This document shows positions 26,158 to 34,802 of a stretch of 64,000 bases of DNA, piece after piece. The stretch is from Nocardia sp. CY41 (GTDB lineage Bacteria; Actinomycetota; Actinomycetes; Mycobacteriales; Mycobacteriaceae), in contig NZ_VUOS01000001.1 of assembly GCF_009829325.1 (NCBI RefSeq), positions 310,001 to 374,000 of the forward strand, written 5' to 3'. A program made the position numbers and the translations under genes. The stretch's first letter is position 1. Each line of letters begins with the position of its first letter. Under the pieces are notes generated by a model. It was not told where the DNA came from. It saw only the letters and a program-made list of their open reading frames with translations, and searched no databases.

Positions 26158-26661
26158 ATGACCAAGCGACCCACCGGACGACTGTTCCCCGCTGACACGG
26201 GCCGGGATCTGGTGCTGATCCGCACCTACCGCGCACCGATCGAAGACGTCTGGGCCAGCGTCACCGAACCCGACCGCACCGCACGCTGGTTCGGACCGTG
26301 GGAGGGCGAGGCGGGACCGGGACGAACGATCGAACTGCAGATGGTTTTCGAAGACCGGCAGCCGTGGATGCAGCTGCGCATCGACGCCTGCGAGCCTCCG
26401 CATCGCCTCGCCGTCTCCGCCATCGACGACCACGGTGACTGGCAGCTGGACCTGACCCTGCGCGAAGCGGCGGGAACCACCGAACTACGGTTCACCCATC
26501 ACCTGCGCAGCGACACCGAGATCACTCAGCTGCCACAGGTCGGCCCCGGCTGGGAGTACTACCTGGATATGCTCGGGGCGGCCCGCGCACAGAACGACCG
26601 CCCCGATTTCGCCCACTACTATCCCGCCATGCAGGAGTACTACGCGCGCCTGGTCGACTAG
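26158..26661 (+). CDS. SRPBCC (AHSA1-like) domain protein
   Basis: The 167-residue protein starts at the ATG at 26158, with a strong aggag site about 13 bases upstream. It follows the START-like pattern: [28 protein letters not shown] at the N-terminus, then alternating strands and a long C-terminal helix ([13 protein letters not shown]). The fold makes a hydrophobic ligand pocket. It is probably co-transcribed with the ArsR regulator 70 bases upstream. Its stop overlaps the stop of yebC on the other strand. Confidence 0.82.
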   Translation: MTKRPTGRLFPADTGRDLVLIRTYRAPIEDVWASVTEPDRTARWFGPWEGEAGPGRTIELQMVFEDRQPWMQLRIDACEPPHRLAVSAIDDHGDWQLDLTLREAAGTTELRFTHHLRSDTEITQLPQVGPGWEYYLDMLGAARAQNDRPDFAHYYPAMQEYYARLVD

Positions 26662-27410
26662 TCGTCGAGTTGCGCGAGCACCTCGTCCGGGATGTCGACG
26701 TTGGTGTAGACGTTCTGCACGTCGTCGCTGTCCTCGAGGGCGTCCACGAGTTTGATCACCTTGCGGGCGCCGTCGGCGTCCACCGCGACCGACACCGAGG
26801 GCTGGAAACCCGACTCGGCGGAGTCGTAATCGATCCCGGCGCTCTGCAGCGCGGTGCGCACGGCGATCAGATCGCCCGGCTCGCTGATGATTTCGAACGA
26901 CTCACCGAGATCGTTGACCTCCTCGGCGCCCGCGTCGAGCACCGCAAGCAACACATCGTCCTCGGACAGGCCGTTCTTCTCCAGGGTGACGACACCCTTG
27001 CGATGGAACAGGTAGGCCACCGAGCCCGGGTCGGCCATGTTGCCGCCGTTGCGCGTCATCGCGACCCGCACCTCACCCGCGGCACGGTTGCGGTTGTCGG
27101 TGAGGCATTCGATCAGTACGGCGACACCGTTGGGGCCGTAGCCCTCGTACATGATCGTCTGCCAGTCGGCGCCGCCGGCTTCCTCGCCGCCGCCGCGCTT
27201 GCGAGCCCGCTCGATGTTGTCGTTGGGGACCGACGACTTCTTCGCCTTCTGGATGGCGTCGTACAGCGTCGGATTGCCATCCGGGTCACCGCCACCGGTC
27301 CGGGCCGCCACCTCGATGTTCTTGATCAACTTCGCGAACAGCTTGCCGCGCTTCGCGTCGATCGCAGCCTTCTTGTGCTTGGTGGTGGCCCATTTGGAGT
27401 GGCCGCTCAT
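26658..27410 (-). CDS. yebC: YebC/PmpR family protein (TACO1-like)
   Basis: The 250-residue protein begins with the family signature [23 protein letters not shown] and continues [19 protein letters not shown] and [20 protein letters not shown]. YebC proteins act in translation (poly-proline stalling) and have been described as DNA-binding regulators. The gene order yebC-pdxT-tesB is the same as in M. tuberculosis Rv2603c-Rv2605c. Confidence 0.95.
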   Translation of the reverse strand: MSGHSKWATTKHKKAAIDAKRGKLFAKLIKNIEVAARTGGGDPDGNPTLYDAIQKAKKSSVPNDNIERARKRGGGEEAGGADWQTIMYEGYGPNGVAVLIECLTDNRNRAAGEVRVAMTRNGGNMADPGSVAYLFHRKGVVTLEKNGLSEDDVLLAVLDAGAEEVNDLGESFEIISEPGDLIAVRTALQSAGIDYDSAESGFQPSVSVAVDADGARKVIKLVDALEDSDDVQNVYTNVDIPDEVLAQLDD

Positions 27411-27572
27411 TCCCTACTTCCTTCAGGTCGGTGGCACGTCTGGTCGTGTGTACGGTACCGGCACGGCCGGGCGGACAACTTCCCCAGCCTACTCGGGCGG
27501 CCCCTACGGCCGTGCGCAGCGGCCCCGACTATCCGCCTGCGCGCGCCGCGCGGACGTCATCAGCCCGTGCCC

Positions 27573-28223
27573 TCACGCCTCGCGGACCATCTCCACGAAC
27601 ATGCGGTGCACCCGCAGATCGCCGGTCACTTCGGGATGGAACGACGTAGCCAGCACGTTGCCCTGCCGGACCGCGACGATCCGGCCCGCCGCCGGGCCGG
27701 CCGGCACCGTGGCCAGGACCTCGACGTTCGCGCCGGCCCGCTCGACCCACGGCGCCCGGATGAACACCGCGCGCACCGGGCCGCCGGTCAACCCGGCGAA
27801 CGGCAGATCGGTTTCGAACGAGTCGACCTGGCGGCCGAACGCGTTGCGCCGCACCGTCATATCGATGCCGGACAGATGCTCGGCGTCCGGGCGGGTGTCG
27901 AGCACCTCCGAGGCGAGCAGGATCATGCCAGCGCAGGAACCGAACGCGGGCATGCCGTCGCGCAGCCGCGCGCGCAGCGGTTCCAGCAATTCGAAGGCCT
28001 GCAGCAACTTACTGATCGCGGTCGACTCGCCGCCGGGCAGCACGAGCGCGTCCACGGCCGCGAGTTCCGCGTCGCGCCGGACCAGCACCGGCTCGGCGCC
28101 ACAACGGGCGAGCGCGGCGACGTGCTCCCGGACGTCGCCTTGCAGCGCGAGCACGCCGATGGTGGGACGGGACTGCTCCGGTCCGGTGTCGGCGGCGGGT
28201 GCGGCGACCGAGGTAGCGTTCAC
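27573..28223 (-). CDS. pdxT: Pyridoxal 5'-phosphate synthase glutaminase subunit PdxT
   Basis: PdxT releases ammonia from glutamine for PdxS. The 216-residue protein has the class I glutaminase triad: Cys in FGSCAGMIL, and His and Glu in SFHPEVTGD. The family motif [10 protein letters not shown] and a start motif [13 protein letters not shown] are present. The GTG at 28223 is chosen; about 20 residues precede the fold. The partner pdxS is 4 kb away on the same strand (32401-33303), not adjacent. Confidence 0.95.
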   Translation of the reverse strand: MNATSVAAPAADTGPEQSRPTIGVLALQGDVREHVAALARCGAEPVLVRRDAELAAVDALVLPGGESTAISKLLQAFELLEPLRARLRDGMPAFGSCAGMILLASEVLDTRPDAEHLSGIDMTVRRNAFGRQVDSFETDLPFAGLTGGPVRAVFIRAPWVERAGANVEVLATVPAGPAAGRIVAVRQGNVLATSFHPEVTGDLRVHRMFVEMVREA

Positions 28224-28299
28224 GCCGGAAAGCTTACGAGCCCTGCCGATGTGGGCCCGCTCACGGTCGCCTGCCACGCGCACCTCATCTCAGCCCGGG

Positions 28300-29121
28300 T
28301 CAGTCCTCGCGCAGCGTCCGGATCAGACCTTCCTGCACCACGGCGGCGACCAGCCTGCCCTCCGTGGTGAAGATCTTGCCGCCGGTCAGGCCCCGACCGA
28401 ATCCCGCTGACGGCGAGGACTGGTCGTAGAGCAGCCACTCGTCGGCGCGAAACGGCCGCAGGAACCACATCGCGTGATCGAGCGAGGCGTTCTGGGTCGG
28501 CTCGTCGGGATGGATGACCTTCGACGAACCCAGCAGTGTCATGTCGCTCATGTAGGCGAGGGTGCAGACGTGCACCAACGGATCGTCGGGCAACAGGTGC
28601 CGGTAGCGGAACCACACCTGCTGCTGGGAGACCACCCCGTCGCGGCGGGACACGTTCTCCTGCGGGACCATGCGGATGTCCCAGTGCTCCCACTCGCGCA
28701 TCGCCCACAGCCGTTCGGGCGACATCGTGGTGCTCGCGTCGGGCAGATCATCCGGCATCGGGACGTCGGGCATGACGTCCTGGTGCTCCGGCCCCTGGTC
28801 ACCGACGTGGAACGACGCCGACATGGTGAAGATCGCGGCACCGTCCTGGATGCCGGTGACCCGCCGGGTGCAGAACGAGCGGCCGTCGCGGATGCGCTCG
28901 ACCTGGTAGACGGTCGGCTCCTGCGGATTGCCCGGCCGCAGGAAGTAGCCGTGCAGCGAGTGCACTTGGAATCGAGGTTCCACCGTCCGCACCGCGGACA
29001 CGAGCGCCTGGCCGGCAACCTGGCCGCCGAACGTGCGCGGGAGCTGGGTCTTGGTGGACGCGCCACGGAAGATGTCCCGCTCCAGCCGCTCTATCTCCAG
29101 CGCCTCTTCGATTGTCGCCAT
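28300..29121 (-). CDS. tesB: Acyl-CoA thioesterase II
   Basis: The 273-residue double-hotdog protein hydrolyses medium- and long-chain acyl-CoAs. It shows the TesB pattern: FRGASTKTQLPRTFGGQVAGQAL at the N-terminus, HSLHGYFLRPGNPQEP, and the second hotdog with LTYMSD-like TLAYMSDMTLL, SLDHAMWFLRPFRADEWLLY. The ATG at 29121 is followed by a typical lead (MATIEEALEIERLERDIF). Same position as tesB2 (Rv2605c) in M. tuberculosis. Confidence 0.92.
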   Translation of the reverse strand: MATIEEALEIERLERDIFRGASTKTQLPRTFGGQVAGQALVSAVRTVEPRFQVHSLHGYFLRPGNPQEPTVYQVERIRDGRSFCTRRVTGIQDGAAIFTMSASFHVGDQGPEHQDVMPDVPMPDDLPDASTTMSPERLWAMREWEHWDIRMVPQENVSRRDGVVSQQQVWFRYRHLLPDDPLVHVCTLAYMSDMTLLGSSKVIHPDEPTQNASLDHAMWFLRPFRADEWLLYDQSSPSAGFGRGLTGGKIFTTEGRLVAAVVQEGLIRTLRED

Positions 29122-29227
29122 GCGCTGAGATTATCCCGGCCGCTCACGGCGTCACCGGTCGGCCGCCGGTGAACGCCCGGCAACGCCCACGCTGCCCCGG
29201 CCGTCCCGATTTTGCTGAGATGGACCG

Positions 29228-29854
29228 GTGCCACGCTTTCTGCCCATCACACCCGACAGCCTCGTCGAGCGGGTGTCCCGTCCCGTCCTGACCGCGACCT
29301 CGCACACGGTGATCGCCGTCGACGGCGCGGACGCGGCCGACCCGGTGGCGCTCGCCCGGCGGATCGTCGCGGCGCTGCGCGATACGGGCCGCTCGGCCGA
29401 CGTGGTCTCGCTGCACGACTACGTACGACCCGCCTCACTGCGCATGGAGTTCGGGCGCACCGACGAGATGTCCTATCGCACTACCTGGTTCGACTATGCC
29501 GCGCTGCGCCGCGAAGTGATCGATGCGCTCCGCGGCCACGGCCGGTGGCTGCCTGCCCTCTGGGACGAAGCCGCCGACCGGTCCGCGCGCGCCGCGATCC
29601 GGACGGCGCTGCCCGCGACCACCCTCGTCGTCGCGGGCCCGATGCTCGCGGGCCGCCGCCTCGACGCAGACGTGACCGTTCGGCTGGACCTGTCCGAAGC
29701 CGCACTCCACCGCCGCACCCCGCCCGAGGCACAGTGGACCATTCCCGCCCTCCTGCGCCACGACGCCGAGAACCCTTTCGCGCCGACTTTCTTCGTCCGC
29801 TGGGACCACCCTGATCGGCCGGCGCTTCGAGTCGACGACAATCAGGCGGACTAG
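29228..29854 (+). CDS. Uridine kinase-like protein with degenerate P-loop
   Basis: The 208-residue protein follows the uridine kinase layout: the first strand VIAVDGADAADPVALARRI where a P-loop GxxxxGK(S/T) is expected, then VVSLHDYVRPASLRMEFG (the DD-Y region), TTWFDYAALRREVIDAL and TTLVVAGPMLAG. The P-loop Lys and Ser/Thr are absent, so ATP binding in the normal way is doubtful. It might be a pseudo-kinase or bind another ligand. The start is the GTG at 29228. No obvious partner gene. Confidence 0.7.
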   Translation: MPRFLPITPDSLVERVSRPVLTATSHTVIAVDGADAADPVALARRIVAALRDTGRSADVVSLHDYVRPASLRMEFGRTDEMSYRTTWFDYAALRREVIDALRGHGRWLPALWDEAADRSARAAIRTALPATTLVVAGPMLAGRRLDADVTVRLDLSEAALHRRTPPEAQWTIPALLRHDAENPFAPTFFVRWDHPDRPALRVDDNQAD

Positions 29855-29962
29855 GTCCGTGCCGTCCCTGCCGGTTCTCGCCCGACCGATGAGCGTCTAC
29901 GAAGCCGATTCAATCGTCGAATGCGCATAAGAACGTATCGACATGTGACTTTCCGGCCCCGG

Positions 29963-30697
29963 TCACACCAGTCGATGCCCCCCGTCCACGTGCAGGACGG
30001 TGCCGGTGATGAAGGGATTGCGCATCACCCCGAGCATCGCCTGCGCGATATCGGAGGGTCGGCCGATGCGACCGACGGGCAGGCGGGCGGCGAGCTGCCG
30101 GTGACGTTCGGCCTTCGCGGGCCCCGCGATGGTGTCCCAGATCGGGGTGTCGACCCATCCGGGTGAGATCACGTTGACCCGGACCGGCCCGAGTTCGAGG
30201 GCCAGGGCGTAGGCCAGCGAGGCGAGAGCGCCGTTGACGGCCGCCACCATGGCGCCGCCCGGCGCCGGCCGGTAGGCCGCGACGCCGGAGGTGAAGGTCA
30301 CCGAGCCGCCGGGGACCACCCGGGCGTGCTTGGCCAGCAGCGTGGGGCCGATCAGCTTGGATGACAGCAGGTTCCGAGCCAGATCGGGGTCGAACCCGGC
30401 CAGCGGCTGGTAGGCGCCGGTGACGTCGGCCGCGGTGGTGACGACGTGATCGACCGGCTCCCGCTCGGTGAACAAACGCTCGAGGTCCGCTTCGCGCGTG
30501 ATGTCCGCGACCGCCGAACGCACCGTGCCCGGCCCCGCGGACAGGGTGCGCTCCGCCGCGGCCAGCCGTTCTGCCGAACGACCAGCGATGGTGACCTCCG
30601 CGCCCTCGGCGATCAGTGCGGCCGCCAGCGCCAGTCCCATGCCGGAGCTGCCGCCCACGACGACGACACGTTCGGGTGTTGTCCTGCTTGCTGTCAT
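29963..30697 (-). CDS. Short-chain dehydrogenase/reductase-like protein lacking the YxxxK motif
   Basis: The 244-residue protein has the Rossmann motif VVVVGGSSGMGLALA near the N-terminus, plus NVISPGWVDTPIW and the C-terminal ITGTVLHVDGGHRLV typical of SDRs. The catalytic YxxxK is not there: the segment TSGVAAYRPAPGGAMVAAVNG has no Tyr-x3-Lys pair. Catalysis by the usual mechanism is therefore doubtful, although the fold is clear. The ATG at 30697 is preferred over starts upstream because the Rossmann strand begins about 10 residues later. Confidence 0.78.
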   Translation of the reverse strand: MTASRTTPERVVVVGGSSGMGLALAAALIAEGAEVTIAGRSAERLAAAERTLSAGPGTVRSAVADITREADLERLFTEREPVDHVVTTAADVTGAYQPLAGFDPDLARNLLSSKLIGPTLLAKHARVVPGGSVTFTSGVAAYRPAPGGAMVAAVNGALASLAYALALELGPVRVNVISPGWVDTPIWDTIAGPAKAERHRQLAARLPVGRIGRPSDIAQAMLGVMRNPFITGTVLHVDGGHRLV

Positions 30698-30835
30698 GGC
30701 TCCAGCCGACCATCGCGGCGGCCGAGTGTCCATGTCACGCTGCCGAATACGCCTTAGCCCCGGCCTAACGCCGCAGGCCGGAAGTCCGATCCGGGGGGCA
30801 CGGGGCGGCGCACTTCACCGCCGCCTTTCCGCCCG

Positions 30836-31330
30836 TCAGGGGATGCAGGCCGGGGATTGCTGGTTCAAGTTGGCCAGCGCTTGGCAAGCCCAGGTCTTCT
30901 GCACCTTCCACTTGCCGCCGTCCAGCACGAACGGAACGTCGACCTGGTTCTCCTGCCCGTTGATGGTGAACTTGGCCTGGGCGGTGACGCTGTCGCCGAA
31001 GGCCGTCACTCCGGTGACCACCGCCGTGGCGTTCGCCTGCCGGAACGCTTCGGCCAAACGGTTGGGCAGGCCGGGATCGGCTTCGATGCCCTGCACGGAG
31101 TCGAGCTTCTGCTCATTCGGCACCGCGGGGTCGAGCGCCTTCTGCAACATGGCGTTGAGCTCGTCGGCGGTGGGCGCGGCGGGCATGGTCACGGTCGGCG
31201 AGGCGCCGACTGTCGTGCGAGTGGACTTGGGCGAGTCGCTCTTGTCGTCGCTGCCGCAGGCGGCGAGACTGAGGGCGGCCATGAGGGCCAGTCCCGCTGC
31301 TGCGATGCGTCCGGTCTTGAGAAGCTTCAA
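30836..31330 (-). CDS. MTB12-like low-molecular-weight antigen lipoprotein
   Basis: The 164-residue protein begins at a TTG at 31330 with aagga eight bases upstream; this is the only start that puts the lipoprotein signal at the N-terminus (LKLLKTGRIAAAGLALMAAL, lipobox LAAC). The mature part resembles the C-terminal domain of the mycobacterial antigen MTB12 (CFP2): PTADELNAMLQKALDP, then VDVPFVLDGGKWKVQKTWAC. It should be anchored on the outer face of the cytoplasmic membrane; function unknown. Confidence 0.78.
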   Translation of the reverse strand: MKLLKTGRIAAAGLALMAALSLAACGSDDKSDSPKSTRTTVGASPTVTMPAAPTADELNAMLQKALDPAVPNEQKLDSVQGIEADPGLPNRLAEAFRQANATAVVTGVTAFGDSVTAQAKFTINGQENQVDVPFVLDGGKWKVQKTWACQALANLNQQSPACIP

Positions 31331-31494
31331 CTGTTCGTCCTTTGCGCTCGGATCGATCCGACGGTGAGAGGGCGCGAATGGCCGGGACGGCCATCGAATG
31401 GCGAAGCTACTGAGCGTGATTGTGAGAACCATGAGACGACCTTGCGGCCGCCGTAAGAGTTGAACCTAGCACCGGAAGCGGGCCGCGCGGCCTA

Positions 31495-32376
31495 TTAAGC
31501 CGACAGTTCGCCCGTCAGCGCGGCGACCAGCGCCGCGACGGCGGGATCGCGCACCGCCGCGCGCCAGGCGACCGCGTAGGTCACCCGCAGTGGCGCGCCG
31601 CGCAGCGGCCGCCAGACCAGACCCGGAAGCCCGTCCACGCGCGACGAGCTGAGCCCGATCACGTCGGGCCGGGACGGCAGCACCGCGAGCATCTGCGCAT
31701 GCCCCATCGCGCTGTCGCTCAGCCGTACCCGGGCGCCGTGGCCTGCTAGCGTGCGCAACAGCGAATCATGCAGGCCCGCGGCGGATTCGCGCGCGAACAA
31801 GATCAACTCGTAACCGCTGAGCTCGGCCGGGTCGAGCAGTGCCGCGCTCGCGAGGGGATGCCGCTCGGACATCACCACGCCCAGTTCCTCGCGGGCCACC
31901 GCGCGTTGCGCGAAGCGCTCGGGCAGCTCCACCGGGGTGCGAAGGAGCGCCAAGTCGACTTCGTCGTCGTCGAGCAAGCGCACCTGATCGGCGGTGGTCC
32001 CACCGGTGAGCACCGAGCGGGCGCCCGGCAGCGCGGTGGTGAGCAGGCGGTCTATGCGTGCGGGCAGCCACGGCGGGACGCCGTTCAACAGTCCCAGGCG
32101 CAGCACCGGGGTGCCGGCCACGGCGGCGCGCCTGGTCTGCCGGACCGCGTCGTCCATCGCGCGCAGCGCGTCCCTGCCGGTGCGCAACAGCACCGTGCCC
32201 GCGGCCGTCAGCTCCACCCGCGGCTCCCGGATCAGCAGTGGACCGCCCAGTTCCCGCTCCAGCGCCTTGATCTGCTGGCTGAGCGTGGGCGTCGAGATGA
32301 ACAATCGCTCCGCGGCCCGGCGGAAGTGCAACTCCTCCGCCAGAACCACGAAGTACCGCAGCTGCCGCAACTCCAC
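31495..32376 (-). CDS. LysR-family transcriptional regulator
   Basis: The 293-residue protein has the LysR helix-turn-helix at residues 1-60 (MELRQLRYFVVLAEELHFRR, LFISTPTLSQQIKALERELG) and a periplasmic-binding-like effector domain. It starts only 24 bases after the pdxS stop on the same strand, so it may be read together with pdxS. Its target and effector are not visible. Confidence 0.88.
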   Translation of the reverse strand: MELRQLRYFVVLAEELHFRRAAERLFISTPTLSQQIKALERELGGPLLIREPRVELTAAGTVLLRTGRDALRAMDDAVRQTRRAAVAGTPVLRLGLLNGVPPWLPARIDRLLTTALPGARSVLTGGTTADQVRLLDDDEVDLALLRTPVELPERFAQRAVAREELGVVMSERHPLASAALLDPAELSGYELILFARESAAGLHDSLLRTLAGHGARVRLSDSAMGHAQMLAVLPSRPDVIGLSSSRVDGLPGLVWRPLRGAPLRVTYAVAWRAAVRDPAVAALVAALTGELSA

Positions 32377-32400
32377 GCGGCAGACGCTACCGGCCGGAAA

Positions 32401-33303
32401 TCACCACCCGCGCTCGGCCAGGCGGTGCGGCTGGGCGATCTCCTCGACATTGATGCCGACCATGGCCTCGCCCAGCCCGCGCGACACCTTGGCCAGCACG
32501 TCCGGATCGTCGTAGAAGGTGGTGGCCTTGACGATGGCGGCGGCGCGCTGAGCCGGGTTGCCGGACTTGAAGATGCCCGATCCCACGAAGACACCCTCGG
32601 CGCCGAGCTGCATCATCATCGCGGCGTCGGCGGGGGTGGCGATGCCGCCCGCGGTGAACAACACGACCGGAAGCTTGCCGGTCTCGGCGATCTCGCGGAC
32701 CAGCTCGTAGGGCGCCTGCAGCTCCTTGGCCGCGACGAACAGCTCGTCCTCGGGCAGCGACGACAGCCGGCGGATCTCCTGCCGGATCTTGCGCATGTGC
32801 GTGGTCGCGTTGGACACGTCACCGGTGCCTGCCTCACCCTTGGAGCGGATCATGGCCGCGCCCTCGGTGATCCGGCGCAGTGCCTCACCGAGATTGGTGG
32901 CGCCGCAGACGAACGGCACGGTGAAGTTCCACTTGTCGATGTGGTTGGCGTAGTCGGCGGGGGTGAGCACCTCGGACTCATCGATGTAGTCCACACCGAG
33001 GCTCTGCAGGATCTGCGCCTCCACGAAGTGGCCGATCCGGGCCTTCGCCATGACCGGAATGGAGACCGCCGAGATAATGCCCTCGATCATGTCCGGATCG
33101 CTCATCCGGGACACGCCGCCCTGGGCACGGATGTCGGCGGGCACCCGCTCCAGCGCCATCACCGCGACCGCGCCGGCGTCCTCGGCGATCTTGGCCTGTT
33201 CCGGCGTGACGACGTCCATGATCACCCCACCCTTGAGCATCTCGGCCATGCCGCGCTTGACGCGGGCGGTACCGACGGTCTGGGTGGTCTCAGGGGTGGT
33301 CAC
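32401..33303 (-). CDS. pdxS: Pyridoxal 5'-phosphate synthase lyase subunit PdxS
   Basis: PdxS makes pyridoxal 5'-phosphate from ribose 5-phosphate, glyceraldehyde 3-phosphate and ammonia from PdxT. The 300-residue TIM-barrel protein has the signature [20 protein letters not shown], the Schiff-base Lys in [14 protein letters not shown], and [20 protein letters not shown]. The GTG at 33303 has ggaggag upstream. It lies 4 kb from pdxT. Palindromic elements in the upstream region are listed separately. Confidence 0.96.
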   Translation of the reverse strand: MTTPETTQTVGTARVKRGMAEMLKGGVIMDVVTPEQAKIAEDAGAVAVMALERVPADIRAQGGVSRMSDPDMIEGIISAVSIPVMAKARIGHFVEAQILQSLGVDYIDESEVLTPADYANHIDKWNFTVPFVCGATNLGEALRRITEGAAMIRSKGEAGTGDVSNATTHMRKIRQEIRRLSSLPEDELFVAAKELQAPYELVREIAETGKLPVVLFTAGGIATPADAAMMMQLGAEGVFVGSGIFKSGNPAQRAAAIVKATTFYDDPDVLAKVSRGLGEAMVGINVEEIAQPHRLAERGW

Positions 33304-33363
33304 GGCAAACTCCTCCAGGCATGTGCGCCAATCGATCACTCGGGTCGAACGCCACGATTCTAG

Positions 33364-33407
33364 GTGGCCGCAAAAGGCCACTTGATAGCCAGTTGGAGCG
33401 CACTGGC
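33364..33407. promoter_or_regulatory. Two inverted repeats upstream of pdxS
   Basis: The first is gtggcc-gcaaaa-ggccac (33364-33381). The second is gccagt-tggagcgc-actggc (33388-33407). They lie 61-104 bases upstream of the pdxS start, where a promoter is expected. PdxS genes in related bacteria are often controlled by MocR-type PdxR proteins binding repeated half-sites; no pdxR gene is in the window. The link is inference. Confidence 0.4.
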
Positions 33408-33506
33408 CTGGTGTGATCTGGGTTATGACGCCCTACGCCGGGATGGTGCGGCGAGCGCGCGGTCCCGGCGCTGTACTGGACTGCCCGGCGCGCGCCGGGC
33501 TCCGGA

Positions 33507-33599
33507 TCACAGCGGGCCGACCACCAGCAACGTTGCCCAATACTCCGCCGCCGCGGGACCGATCAGCGGCAACAGGAAATCGAACAGCAGGTACGACAT
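33507..33599 (-). CDS. Putative 30-residue hydrophobic small protein
   Basis: An ATG at 33599 opens 30 codons ending at TGA. The ribosome site ggagg lies 10 bases upstream (33610-33614). The peptide is hydrophobic with few charges: MSYLLFDFLLPLIGPAAAEY, then WATLLVVGPL, long enough for a single membrane segment. It lies between the NUDIX gene and pdxS on the same strand and has no homologue I can name. Short ORFs arise by chance, but the strong ribosome site and composition support it. Confidence 0.45.
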   Translation of the reverse strand: MSYLLFDFLLPLIGPAAAEYWATLLVVGPL

Positions 33600-33755
33600 G
33601 AAGCAACTACCTCCACAACGAGCAGGAACGCCCCGCCGTCAGCGGGACCACGACACCGAGATGGCATGCGTCCCTGTCAGCAGTACCCTCCGGCGCCCCG
33701 AATCATCGCGACGGTATCACGATCGTGAAACACATCACACCCGTTCCGCTGCCGG

Positions 33756-34802
33756 TCAGCGAATGGAACGGACCTCCGGATCAGCGGTCCCCGAAGCCGC
33801 CTCGGCCGCTTCGGCGAGCAGCTCGTCCAGGTGATACGGGTAGACCGTCTCGCCGGAGCGGTCCAGCGCGGCGATGTCGGCCGCGGTACACCATCGGTGC
33901 CCGGTGATGGAGCGGCGTTCGATCAGGGTCTGATTCGCCGCGTGCGGTTCGAAACCCCGCGCTCGCAGCGCGAAGAACAATTCCTCGGAGCGGATCAGCT
34001 CACCGTCGAACGGGAAGACCGCGACGCGCCGCCAGATCGGGCCGCGCAGGTCGGCCGGATCCGCGCGGTACCCGGTCTCCTCGTACAGTTCCCGCACCGC
34101 GGCCGTGCGCAGGCTCTCCCCCGGCTCCACGCCGCCGCCTACGGTGAACCAGAACGACACCTCCGGCGTCTTCGGGTCGTTGCCGCGCATCAGCAGGGTC
34201 CGGTCGTTCTCGTCGAACAGCACGACCCGCGCGGTGGTGCGGATGGTGTCGACCGCCAGCCCCGTGGACGCCGCGGGGGTGGCGCGCTCGGTGATCTCGA
34301 AGTAGGACGGCAGCGGCGCGGTACCCCCGAGGTGCAGGATCCGGACGGGGCGGCGCGTGCGCAGCGCAAGCGTGTCGCGCACGGCGTCGTTGTGGAAGCG
34401 CCGGGCGATCAGCACCCGGGCCTCGGCGTCGGCCAGTTCGGCGACCAACTGCGGGCGCAGCGTGCCGATGTCCACCGCCGACAACGCGGAGGACAGCCGG
34501 TTCTCCACGGTCTCGCGTTCGGCGCGACCGGCGCGCTCGGCCCGGTCCGCGAGGGCCGACAGCTGTCTGGCCTGTTCCGTCATGGCCGGGTCGGACACCG
34601 GGCCCGCGATCGCCATCGCGACCGACCGGGCCACCACCGCCCGCCGGGCCAGCGCCGCGTCGAGCGCCTGCCAGGACTGGTCGGAGCGCACGTGCAGCCG
34701 GTCGAGCCGGTTGGCGGTGGAGTACGCCCACAGACCGATCGCCACGACTACCGCGGCGATCAGAGCGAGCACCAGCACCGTCGTCGCGGAGAAGGTGATC
34801 AT
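33756..34802 (-). CDS. Membrane-anchored NUDIX hydrolase (Rv2609c-like)
   Basis: The 348-residue protein starts with a membrane helix (VLVLALIAAVVVAIGLWAYS), followed by a helical coiled region to about residue 145 that resembles LemA (NRLDRLHVRSDQSWQALDAA). A NUDIX domain occupies about 185-335 with an intact box GGGVEPGESLRTAAVRELYE-ETGY, so it should hydrolyse a nucleoside diphosphate-X compound. Its start overlaps the pimA stop as ATGA. It is the last gene of the thrS-to-pimA operon, matching Rv2609c in M. tuberculosis. Confidence 0.87.
   Translation of the reverse strand: MITFSATTVLVLALIAAVVVAIGLWAYSTANRLDRLHVRSDQSWQALDAALARRAVVARSVAMAIAGPVSDPAMTEQARQLSALADRAERAGRAERETVENRLSSALSAVDIGTLRPQLVAELADAEARVLIARRFHNDAVRDTLALRTRRPVRILHLGGTAPLPSYFEITERATPAASTGLAVDTIRTTARVVLFDENDRTLLMRGNDPKTPEVSFWFTVGGGVEPGESLRTAAVRELYEETGYRADPADLRGPIWRRVAVFPFDGELIRSEELFFALRARGFEPHAANQTLIERRSITGHRWCTAADIAALDRSGETVYPYHLDELLAEAAEAASGTADPEVRSIR

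Noticed and set aside
33364..33834. 156-codon plus-strand frame upstream of pdxS, checked as a possible divergent pdxR
   Set aside because: It has no HTH or aminotransferase-like motifs and is Arg/Ser-rich without a ribosome site.
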